Shown piece by piece: positions 1 through 9,962 of a stretch of DNA of 64,000 bases. How positions within the stretch are numbered: the first letter of the stretch is position 1; the number at the start of each line of letters is the position of its first letter. The position numbers were made by a program, and so were the translations under genes. The DNA lies in contig JAIVFH010000055.1 in assembly GCA_025765595.1 (NCBI GenBank), positions 176,839 through 240,838 of the forward strand, given 5' to 3'. The notes below the pieces were generated by a model, which had not been told where the DNA came from, made no database searches, and worked only from the letters and a program-made list of their open reading frames with translations. The stretch comes from Obelidium mucronatum. Lineage: Eukaryota > Chytridiomycota > Chytridiomycetes > Chytridiales > Chytriomycetaceae.

Positions 1-1840
1 TCTATTCGAAAAAGCAGCATCAAGATTCAGCAACGATTGTCTCGGCACTTGCGGACTTGGATCCTGATCACGCGTTATTGATTCATTCTTGTATTCCTTT
101 ACTCCAGAGCCGGAATGCAGCGGTTAGCGAGCAGCATATTCACACAACTTTATTCTTCAGTTTTTACATCGATTTGCTCATGTCTTTTTATTTTTTATAT
201 TTTTTTTGGTGCCAACAGGTTGTTCTCGCCGCATCCCGCCTCTTGATCCACACAGCCCCCACCCCACTCCTCAACAAACCAATATCCTCCCTCCTCCGCC
301 TCCTCACACTCACATCCACCGAACACCAATACTACATTCTCCAAAACCTCTTAACCCTCGCGCACACGCATCCAACCCTTCTCCACCCGCACACACGCCA
401 TTTCTACGTCTTCCACGACGACAGCGTGTACATTAAAGACTTGAAGCTTGAGATCCTGGGCGTTGTGGCGTGGGAAGGGAATGCGTTGGGGATTGTCAAG
501 GAGTTGAAGGATTTGGTGAGGAGTTGGGATAGTGGGGTTGCTGTGAAGGCTGTCAAGTTGATGGGGATTATATGTGGAAAAATTGGAAATGGAGGTGGTG
601 GGGATGATGGGGTTGGCGGCGGTGTTGCGGCAGAGTGTTTGGCGTGTTTGATGGGGCTTTTGGCTAGTGATCAAGGTGAGATGACCGTGTCGTTTGTATT
701 GTGTTGTATACTGCTGACTAAAAATTACTTGATAATTCAAGAAATCATTGTGGCTGAAAGCGTGATTGTGACGCGTCGACTCTTGCAGCAAACATCAAAA
801 CTAACCACAACGTCAGCAAGTGGAACAGCAACGGGAACGAATAAGAACACGAGATTGATTATTCTCCTTGCTCGATCTCTTGATGCAATCACAATCCCAA
901 TGGCTCGCGCGTCTATTCTCTGGTTGATTGGTCAACACTGTGAAGCTGTCCCAAAGATTGCGCATGACTCGTTTCGAACAGCAGTCAAAGGATTCTGTGG
1001 AGAGAGTTTGATTGTTAAGCTGCAAATATTGACTCTGGGAGCGAAACTTGTTTCAGTGATTCGAGACACCAACAGTGGAGACGAGAAGGAAAAAAAGGCA
1101 AACGCGACTGTTTTGTTGATTTGGGAACATGTTTTGAATTTGGCTAGATATGATGCGAGTTTCGATGTGAGGGATCGAGCAAGGCTGTTGAAGGGATTAG
1201 TGGAAGCAGATCAAGCTGCGGAAGGTGTTGTTGAAAAAGGCTTGTTTACAGGCAAGCTAAAGAGTGTCTTGTTGACACCAAAGGCGGTACCAGCAATGGA
1301 TATTGCCCAAAGAGGTAGAGTTAGGGTTCTCCATTTTTTCAACCAACTTACAATCTTGTTTGAAACAAAGGTCAAAGCAAATTCACTTTGGGAAGTCTGT
1401 CGCATTCATTCAATATTGCAGTGAAGGGATACAAACCGCTGCCCGACTGGTCTCCGGTGGTGAAATGTAAACTGGAGAGAAACATTACCATTGCTCAGGC
1501 TACTGCATGGTCTGAGCCGGTGGTGCGATCTGTGTCAAGTACTGCGAGTATGAAGGGACCGCATGGCGGAAGTCAAAGTATTCCACCTCGACGGTCATCG
1601 AATCAGCTGGCGCAACCGTCAGTAGCTGCCAAAGCCGCAGTGCAAGCACCCACGCGAAGCAAGTTTGATGATTTGGCAGCGTTCCTGGATGAATCGAGCA
1701 GCGACGAGGAAGGTGAAGTTGAAGTTGAAGTTGAAGTTGAAGAAGACGAAGAGGAGCAAGTGGAGTATGAATACGAAGAAGAAGAAGACGAAGAAGAAGA
1801 GTACGAAGAAGAAGAAGAAGAAGAAGAACACGAAACATGA
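1..1840 (+). CDS. APL6: AP-3 adaptor complex subunit beta (5' end outside window)
   Basis: Large beta subunit of the AP-3 coat, which sorts cargo from endosome/Golgi to the vacuole. The reading frame is open from base 3, so the start lies upstream of the window. Near the edge the text DPDHALLIHSCIPLLQSRNAAV matches the family's adaptin-repeat core only in part: the diagnostic piece is LLQSRNAAV followed, across an intron, by VLAASRLLIH. The C-terminal end has a PLPDWS motif and then a hinge-like tail of almost pure Glu/Asp to the stop, as in other AP-3 beta chains. Introns that restore the frame: 123..218, 676..741 and 1315..1370. The 3' end converges on FIS1 with 38 bp between stops. Identification is strong; the missing N-terminus cannot be judged. 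Confidence 0.88.
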
Positions 1841-1878
1841 GATTCATTCAATAAACACAAACACCGTCAGCGCCACAA

Positions 1879-2415
1879 TCACGGCCGCCTCGCCCCCGCC
1901 CCCGCCCCCACAAACGCGAAAAAAGCCGCCGCGCACGCCACCGCGCCGCCGACGAGCGCAAGCCCCACAAGCCCGTCGCGGCGCACGCGGGCGTCGATCG
2001 CCGCGCGCAGCGCCAGCGTCTGCGCGTTGCGCGGCTCCATCTGCAGCAGAATGTCGGCGAACTTGCGCGCTTCGACAAACGAGGCGAGCTTGAAGTGGCC
2101 GACTGACAGGTAGAAGAGGCACTCGCGCCGGCGCGCGGGGTTGTCCTTGTAGAGCTCTGGATTTAGAGTGCGGGATTAAACAAAAGTGCATTGTCGACTC
2201 TTAATAGTCTAGCTACCATGCAGCAGCTGCAGTCCCGCCTCGTGGTCCTTGCGCAGCCCGCTCTTTACGAGGTTGTACGCATAGTCAAACTTGGTCTGCG
2301 GATTCACCTTGCCCGCCGCGACCTGCTTCTTGTATTCAGTTCGGAGAACATTGATTTCTTCTTGAGACGATGTCGTTTCCAGATCAATCAGGAAGGGCAG
2401 CTTTTCATCACTCAT
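1879..2415 (-). CDS. FIS1: Mitochondrial fission protein FIS1
   Basis: Tail-anchored outer mitochondrial membrane adaptor that recruits the dynamin fission machinery. About 158 residues, the usual size. Exon 1 (2217..2415) holds VNPQTKFDYAYNLVKS, a hallmark of the TPR-like fold. Exon 2 (1879..2156) continues with LYKDNPARRRECLFYLSVGH, then a hydrophobic anchor (LVGLALVGGAVACAAAFFAF) and a short basic tail (ARRP), which suits mitochondrial tail anchoring. The 60-bp intron 2157..2216 joins them in frame. Exon 2 is strikingly GC-rich beside AT-leaning exon 1 although both encode one conserved protein, so the GC jump is not a gene boundary. The family assignment is very secure. Confidence 0.92.
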
Positions 2416-2711
2416 GAGGTGGATCTCTTTTTTTTTGGATAAATTTAAAATGATTCTTTATTGAAAATCATATTCATACAACAAGCAACGTGGTTGCGTA
2501 TGATGACGTGGTCGGGAACTTTGATGAATGATCAGTGATGAATGCCTTGGAATGGTTTTGTGGAAAGAACAAATGATGAAAAATACCGTCTTACTACTAT
2601 CAAAATAATATTCCAAGAATCCAAGTAGTCCAACTTGAGCATCCTATAATCATGCAAAATTAATTGTTTCATGTTTTGAACGCTTTATAAAAACTTTTTT
2701 TTCTTTCTTCA

Positions 2712-3062
2712 ATGAATTCACAAGAAGTCTGGTATCGCCTCGTATACCCTGATGGCACCCGACTTCCAAACACTGACGATGATTTGATTGAAGTGATTGG
2801 CATGAACCAACAGGCAGCACACGCTACCAACATGAAGCATGCCGTATGGCAAAAGAACCGTTGTATACTGACCGTTGATGCTTCAAATCTCAAAGTATAC
2901 AAAAACAAGGAATCTTTTGATGCAAAAGTGTCTCTTGCTGTCGCTGCGAGTATAGCTGGCTTGGGTGTTTCCCACAATGATCCTGTTCTTGTTGTCGTTC
3001 CTCAAAGTATGGGCGGCGATTCAAGTTGGGAGCAACGTTTTTCTTTATTGCAAGTGCGATAA
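2712..3062 (+). CDS. Solo Crinkler (CRN)-type N-terminal header, 116 aa
   Basis: Small ORF that looks like the ubiquitin-like header of CRN effectors without any effector body. Seen: W-x-R-x-V-x-P near the start, a central ASNLKVYKNK and a terminal DPVLVVVP. In CRN proteins the header characteristically closes with a (D/H)-x-x-V-VVP motif before a separate C-terminal domain. Here only 19 residues follow before the stop, and HOP2 begins 96 bp downstream. It could be a truncated relic, a free header, or a gene whose second exon I did not find. A full CRN gene lies at 29137..32008. Header assignment is by motif only. Confidence 0.5.
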   Translation: MNSQEVWYRLVYPDGTRLPNTDDDLIEVIGMNQQAAHATNMKHAVWQKNRCILTVDASNLKVYKNKESFDAKVSLAVAASIAGLGVSHNDPVLVVVPQSMGGDSSWEQRFSLLQVR

Positions 3063-3158
3063 TAAAGTTTCACAACTTCACCTTCTCGAGTGTGTTCCCA
3101 AACTGGAAAACAGAATACAAGTGACGAAAAAAAAAAGTGAATAATAATAAAAGTCAAA

Positions 3159-4451
3159 ATGGGACCAAAGCAACCACCAGCCAAGAAGCAAAAGACGGAC
3201 GAAGGTTTTGGTCTTGAGTTTGACTAATTTGACAATCTTGCTCTAACTATTGGATCCCATATGATTTTTTCAAGATGAAGCAAGGGCAACCATCTTGAAG
3301 TGTGTAATCCGTTTCCTCGTTTTGTCCGACTCAACGTTTTTGCGGTCACCCCCCCTTAGATACATCATCACACAAAACCGTCCTTACAACTCAACTGATG
3401 TATATAATAACCTGCATTCATCGATTGGGAAGACGCTTGTGGGGAAGATCTTGGAAAAGCTTGCTAAAGACAGTATGAACCCCTTTGCCACACACATTCC
3501 AACACAAATAACACGCCATTTTTTTTAAACAATTCTATTCATTCAAGAGGAAATAACAGCGAAAGCTTTTGGAAAAACGACCATTTACTTCCCGAACCAA
3601 GTATGAAAGTTTCAACGTATATACTCCAACGGGCTCTGCTTTATTTATTTTTTTTCTGTTCATTGATCAGAATGCCGATGATATCCCAAGTGCCGAGGAA
3701 ACGCGGGAAATCGATGTTAAAATTGCAAGTTTGAAGGAGGAGGCAAGCGTGTTGAAGGCTGAGGTTACCAAAATTTGCTTCATGATCTGTCTTGAATTCA
3801 CCCCTCTAACGCTCTCTTCATTTTTCTTCTTCTGCATTCTCTTTCTTTGCTGGTGATGGTGAAAAGAATACAGCAAATGAAAAGAGTAAGTGTTTTTGTT
3901 TATTGATTTCCCACTCTCTATCTTGTAACATGCGTGGCCTCGCGACCCTTTCCATAAAAAAAAAACAGTTCTCAACTCATTAAAGAATACCGAGAAAACA
4001 TGCGACTTGGAAAAGACTTTGGCGAGCCTGAATGAAGAGGTGGCGTTTCGAAAAAAAGAATAACTTCGAGGAACTTACGTTTTTTTTTTCATCCTTCTTC
4101 TCATTTTATAAGAATGAAAAGCTGGAAACGAGACTCCAAGGAATCCGTAATGGAACGCGAAAATTGACTGTTGAAGATAAGAAGAGGGCGGATGCAAAGC
4201 TGGAAGCGAATCGGAAACAGTGGAGAATAAGGAAGCAGTGGTTCAAAGAATCATGGGCCCAGATCTCAGAGAATTTGCCGCCAAAGAAAGTGAAGGAGGT
4301 GTTGGTTCGTATTTCTTCTTTGCTTTTAATTGTTTTTATTCCACAATGATGCTAACAAGCCTCGTGAAAAAAATAGGAGGATCTTTGTGTAGAAACGGAT
4401 GAGCTTGCAAATGTGTGTTATGAAACTCAGCTGACGGAGCTGATGAATTGA
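3159..4451 (+). CDS. HOP2: Homologous-pairing protein 2 (HOP2/PSMC3IP)
   Basis: HOP2 with MND1 stimulates Dmc1/Rad51 strand invasion in meiosis. The spliced product starts MGPKQPPAKKQK (basic, NLS-like). It then has the winged-helix text ITQNRPYNSTDVYNNLHSS and AKAFGKTTIYFPNQ, a coiled-coil middle, and the C-terminal FKESWAQISENLPPK...ETDE block typical of the TBPIP family. At least seven introns are needed; ones that fit in phase are 3205..3280, 3300..3359, 3473..3547, 3601..3670, 3764..3866, 3886..3968, 4040..4112 and 4299..4376. Two exons are only 19 nt long. Its presence argues for a meiotic programme. Identification is firm, the tiny exons less so. Confidence 0.88.
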
Positions 4452-4568
4452 ATGTGGTTGTTTTGAATTTGTTTTGCTTTCTTTCGTTGGAATTTCAGCT
4501 CATAGTTCCGAGTAAAAAAAAAAGAGGATAAGAAGATTCTGTAACTGTATAGTATTTTCCTTTCTTAT

Positions 4569-5819
4569 TTATTGAATTGAGGCTCCTGACCCATTGAACA
4601 AGACATTCTTCAGGACTTGAGCCATCATTCCGTGAAGACTTTCCACTCCAATCTTGCAACCATCTTTACTAACCTTCGCCAACTCTCCTGCTGAAGCGCC
4701 ACTATCTTGCTTCTTTTTTCTGTCTCCAGCCAGGGGACCCATTCCGCCAACACCACCAGTTCTACTAATCGCAACATCTGCTTGCTCAATCTTTTCCGCC
4801 AAATCATTGATCTGCCTCGCATTATACTCCCGATTCATCAAGATAGGATTCGCACTCAACGTGGCAACCCAATACTTATTCCACAACAACTCCAACACAC
4901 TCTTATCCAACCCACTCATGAAATAATCCACCTCCAATTCATAATACCTGCTCGCATGGACCCCAAAATCCTCAATTTTACTCAACGGGATATTTTGGTA
5001 TTCACTCGCAGGCGCGTCGGGTGGGGTGTATGATTCCGGGTAAGTTCTAAAGGCGCCGATGGATACTTTTCCAGCCGCGATGGTGCGGTTCGGGTCAATC
5101 ACGACGGCGCAGAAGGGTTCTTGGAATTGTTGGTTCAGCATTTGGGTGGATACGTCGATTCCAGAGAGCCAGCATCCGTATCCTGGGTGTGAGTGGTACC
5201 AGCCGAGAACGTTTTCGAGACGGCCAACCTTTTTTTTTTCGTGTGTGTGTGTTTGTGTGTGCGGGTGTGAGTGGACTAGTTTTCGTACAAGGAATCCTCC
5301 CCCCTATTCCCTCCAAAAAAATCCGTACCTCTTTGCCCTTAATAACGTAATCCACCATGTATTCGTATCCTTCTTGAGCCGCATTCACTCGAGTTTCAGT
5401 TCCTTCAACAGGAAGGGCAAAAGCGTCGAGAACAATCATTGTATCGCCAATAACTTTTCCTTGCATAAGCCCCATGACTTCGATTTCACCTCCAGAGCGA
5501 GCATGCATGACCTGAAACGCAGAGTTGGATGTAAGCTATGTTTTCAGTAATCCAAGTGGCTGCCACCCACCACCAACTCACCATCTTGACAAGCGCAACG
5601 GCTGATACTCTTACTTTCTTGAAATGGTTTGGATCCTTTTGCCAGGGTTTCTCTTTCATGATCGCCTGTTGCTGAGCATTGTCGTAGTGGAAGATTGCGT
5701 CGAGTTCTTGGATTTCATTGTTGAGCGCGAAAGTCTGATTCGTAGGAGGCCATTCATTAAAATTTCAATCAATAGGTGTAAAATAGAAGGGGTACCTTGA
5801 AGGCGTCTTGCACTTGCAT
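4569..5819 (-). CDS. CSN5: COP9 signalosome subunit 5 (CSN5/RRI1), JAMM deneddylase
   Basis: Zinc metallo-isopeptidase that removes NEDD8 from cullins. The four exons (5796..5819, 5582..5734, 5329..5511, 4569..5228) give 339 residues, close to the family norm. The JAMM signature is complete: the upstream Glu lies in GGEIEVMGL, and [17 protein letters not shown] supplies both His, the Ser and the Asp. Conserved MPN text such as [11 protein letters not shown] follows. The first exon encodes only eight residues. It is divergent from the MMS2-type gene: the two ATGs are 57 bp apart (5819 and 5877) and must share a promoter. Exon 4 shows the C-to-G composition switch described in the findings. Confidence 0.92.
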
Positions 5820-5876
5820 TTATTGTGTTTTTTTTTTAATTTATTTTAATTCAATTTAATTTCATTCAAAAATAAG

Positions 5877-6666
5877 ATGGCAACTGGTGAGTTTTTTACT
5901 TCTTTTTAAGCTTCTCGCGTTCAATTTGGATGTGTTGCAATGATATCTGGGGTTTCGAATCCCTTTCTATGTGATTGGTTGGTTGTCGGTTGGCCTCCCT
6001 TGCAACAAGAGAACCCAGCAGTGCCTTCCACATCCCTCCCCACCAATCTAATACTTTTTTTTTTCAAAGTTCCACGCAACTTTCGTCTTTTGGAAGAGCT
6101 CGAAAAGGGAGAAAAGGGAATTGGCGATGGCACTATTTCGTATGGACTCTCAGATGGTGATGATTTGCTCATGACAAACTGGCACGGAACAATCATCGGT
6201 CCTGGAAACGTAACATATTTTTTTTTGTCTTCTACTGTTTTTTTTTAATGATTTAAGTGGGTTACTGTGTTTACTAGACTGTCCACGAAAACCGCATCTA
6301 TTCATTGCGCATTGTTTGTGGAAACGATTACCCCGAAAAGGCGCCACAAGTTTCATTTGCAAGCAAAGTCAACATGAGTGGTGTGAATCAGACGAATGGA
6401 AAAGTGGGTTGACAAAGATGAACAAGCTTGTACGGGATTTTGCTTACCGTAAAACAAAAACGCGCAGGTCGAAAAGCTCCCATCTTTGGATTCTTGGAAA
6501 CGTTCAAACACAATTGAGACGGTTTTGGCTGAGCTGAGAAGGTTTGGAATGACTTGTGGAGATTTTGTAGGGTGGGCGTGTCTGATGGTCTTTGATGAAA
6601 CTTAGGGAAATGGGATCTCCAGCAAACCGAAAGCTTCCGCAACCAGCCGAAGGAAGCACTTTCTGA
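5877..6666 (+). CDS. MMS2: Ubiquitin-conjugating enzyme variant (MMS2/UEV1)
   Basis: E2 variant that partners Ubc13 to build K63-linked ubiquitin chains in post-replication repair. The first exon has only ten bases (ATGGCAACTG), followed by [36 protein letters not shown] and [12 protein letters not shown], all UEV landmarks. As expected for a UEV, the active-site HPN and Cys region of true E2s is absent. Introns that keep frame: 5887..6069, 6210..6277, 6404..6467 and 6542..6605. It ends with [10 protein letters not shown], the usual UEV C-terminus. The RAD5/HLTF-like gene at 39908..43232 may act in the same pathway. Confidence 0.9.
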
Positions 6667-6766
6667 ATGCAATAGTTGAATATTAAAAAAAGAAGAATAA
6701 ATACATCCAGATGAGTCAGTCTTCGAAAAGTAAAAACAAATATTATTTATAATAACCGTAGAAAAC

Positions 6767-9700
6767 ATGACCTCTCCCACCACACCATCTTCCACTTCGT
6801 CGCAAACTCCGTCCATTGAACAGCCGCGCCTTCTTCTGGTGTCGAATCGTCTTCCGATAACAGTGAAGCAAAGGCCGAACGGCTCTTTTGAATATGCGCG
6901 TTCATCGGGTGGTCTAGTGAGCGCCTTAAGTGGACTCTCCAAGGATACAAAGTATGAATGGATCGGTTGGCCAGGTTTGCTATCGCTTGAGCCGTGTAGA
7001 CCAACTGCCAACTAACATTCCTTGTTCAAAGGCCAGTCTATCCCACCACAGCTCCAGCAACAAGTTTCTTCTGATCTCCACTCTCTCTACTCCGCAATAC
7101 CCGTATTTCTCAGCGACCAAACAGCTGCAGCCCATTACACGGGTTTCTGTAACGGGATCCTATGGCCTCTGTTCCACTACCACCCAAACGAACTCTCATT
7201 CAACAAACAACACTGGGACGAATACAACAATGCAAACCTCCTCTTTGCGCAAACAATCGCATCTCACGTGAAACCGCATGATATTATCTGGATCCATGAT
7301 TTCCACCTCTTGGTTCTTCCGAAACTGTTGAAGGCGCTTCTAAGTGATGAATTGAAGGAGACTGTCAAGATTGGATTTTTTTTACATACTCCGTTTCCTT
7401 CTAGTGAAGTGTATCGGATTTTACCAGTGAGAAAGAGTTTGTTGATGGGTGTTTTGGAAGCGGATTGTGTGGGGTTCCAGACTTATGATTACGCGAGGCA
7501 TTTTATGAGTAGCTGTGCGAGGTGAGAAGGTTTTGGTGTTATTTTCCGCTGCCGATTTAAAATGTATGATCGGTAATTAACGTTGTTGTTCTCCTGTAGA
7601 ATCTTGGGATTGCACTGTTTCCCTGATGGAATCGAATTTGAAGGCCGGAAAGTCAAAGTAGGAACTTACCCGATCGGTATTGAGCCTGAAAAGTTTACAA
7701 AGGTGGAGTCAATGAGTGTTATTATTTTTTTTACATGTACTCACTGGTGGGTTTATTCAGGCAATTCAAACAACTTCAGTTCAACTTCAAATCGCTCGAC
7801 TCCGTGAACGTTTCAAAGGCGTTAAGATCATGGTTGGAATAGATCGGCTTGATTACATCAAGGCGTTGCCACAAAAGATTCACGCCTTCAGCCACCTCCT
7901 CCACACGCATCCTGAGCTCCAAGGAAAAGTTGTATTTATTCAGATTGCTGTCCCCTCTCGTGAAGATGTTCTTGAATACCAAAATCTGGACCGCGTTGTT
8001 AATGGGTTGGTGGGAAAAGTAAATGGCCGATTTGGGACAGTGGAATTTGTACCGATTCATTATGTGCATAAGAGCGTTGGGTTTGATGAGTTGGTTAGTT
8101 TGTATGCTGTTGTGGATGTTTGCGTGGTATGGATTCCTGTTATTTTTATTTTTAAGGTTTGTTGAAATATTCGTACATTAGGTTTCAAGCACAAGAGATG
8201 GGATGAACCTGGTTAGTTATGAGTTCATTGCTTCTCAGCAAGGACAACACGGGGTTCTCGTTTTGAGCGAGTTTGCAGGTGCTGCTCAGTCATTGAATGG
8301 TAGGGTATTGCTGTCTATGGTCGCGCCACGTGGCTGAATAATTCTCATAGGTGCTATCATCATCAATCCATGGAACACGGAAGAGATGGCGGAAGCCATG
8401 TATGATGCGCTCACCATGCCAGCAAAACAAAAGGAATCCAACTACGAAAAGCTCAATCGCTATGTGACCAAATATACCGCCGCGAGATGGGGAACTACTT
8501 TTGTCAACGAGCTTATGTCTCTGCCTAATTCTTTCGATGGAACGCGTCTGGTCAAGTTAACTCCAGAGCTCGCCGTGGATAAGTTTCTGGCTTCCAGAAA
8601 GAAGCGGGTGAGGAGTAACACAAAGCTGTATAGGCGTAAAGATAATTAATCATAACTCTTTGGCAGGTTTTTTTCATTGATTATGATGGAACATTGAAGT
8701 CGAATCACAGTCTTCCAGAATTTTCAAATCCTTCAAAGAAGATACGCGAACTTGTGAAAAGATTGGCCAACTTGCCAGATGTCTACGTGTATATATTTTC
8801 TGGACGGTCGCGTAACTACCTGGATGCTTGGTTTGGTGATCTTGGGGTTGGCCTTTCAGCAGAGCACGGCTGCTTTTACCGCCACCCACCCAACAAGTTT
8901 GACGATAGTTTAATTGAAGCACTTGAAACTGACACCGCAGCTCCTATGAGCCCTGTTTACAGCAGTAGCCCTCAAACGTTCTCGTCTCTCAATGGTCTCT
9001 CCAGCTCCCACATCCAAAGCCTTGGAGAAACCATGATTTCTCCTCGACCATTGAAAAGCTTGACTTCTCTTGTCACCAGCCCAATTCCTTACTCCCCACT
9101 CATGCGGCACATTAGCCCCTTTAAATCCGCTTCCTATCACGGAAACGGCACAACAACCCCATCGCCTAGACTCGGTAGCATTGGAAGCGGAGTCAGTGGA
9201 GTTTTGAAGCCCCCACGCCGAATGCAGCATGGATGGCTCTCCCTCGTGGACGATCAAACGGACGCATCCAACTCGTGGTGCTCAGAAATTCTCCCCCTAT
9301 TTCAATACTACACCGAACGCACGCCCGGCTCGTTTGTGGAAGAGAAGGAAATCAACTTGACCTGGCATTATCGAAACGCTGATCCCGAGTTTGGAATGTG
9401 GCAAGCGGCTGAACTCCATGTGAACTTGGAGCAGATTTTAAATCACTTGGCTGTGAGTGTGATTCTGGGAAATAAGACTGTCGAAGTGAGGCCGAGTATG
9501 GTTGACAAGGCCAGTGCTGCAAGAAGTGTGGTTCATGATTTGGGTGCAGTTGGGGAGAGTGTGGACTTCTTTTGTTGTATAGGAGATGGAAAGACGGATG
9601 AAGTTGTGTTTCAATATCTGAATGACGGGTTTGGGGTAGATGACGGTGGTGGCCAAGGAGTTATTACTTGTACAGTTGGAAGAAAGCAGACAGAGGCGAG

Positions 9701-9857
9701 ATACTTTTTGGATGGCGTCAAAGGAGTGGAGTTATTTCTGAATGAGTTTTGTAGCGTGTGTGAGAGCATGACTCGTAGCGGGGCTGCATCTGGAAGTCGT
9801 CGCAATAGTCGGACAGGTATGGGCATCGGATTGGGAGTTGCTGTGGATGTTGAATAA
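6767..9857 (+). CDS. Fused trehalose-6-phosphate synthase / trehalose-6-phosphatase
   Basis: Predicted two-domain trehalose enzyme of 910 residues from seven exons (introns 6975..7031, 7522..7599, 7703..7760, 8127..8181, 8300..8350, 8608..8666). Residues about 20-500 are a GT20 synthase: [49 protein letters not shown] and [10 protein letters not shown] are intact, so glucosyl transfer looks plausible. From residue 515 a HAD phosphatase domain begins with FIDYDGTL (the DxDGT nucleophile motif). Its third motif, near residue 820, reads GDGKTDE where the family usually has GDDxTDE, so one acidic residue is replaced by Gly. A Ser/Pro-rich loop interrupts the phosphatase domain near 8940-9240. Whether the phosphatase is active is open. 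Confidence 0.88.
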
Positions 9858-9962
9858 GGGAGTTTTCAATAGTGTATATAACTGGCAATATTTCATTATT
9901 CTCTTGTTTGTTCTTGATTGGCGTTCAAAAGAGGAGTTCATATTTATGCTGCAACAAGAAAG

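Noticed and set aside
1603..1860. Minus-strand ORFs rich in Ser, Phe or Leu opposite the AP-3 beta tail
   Set aside because: They are antisense of the GAA/GAC acidic repeat; composition, not coding, keeps them open.
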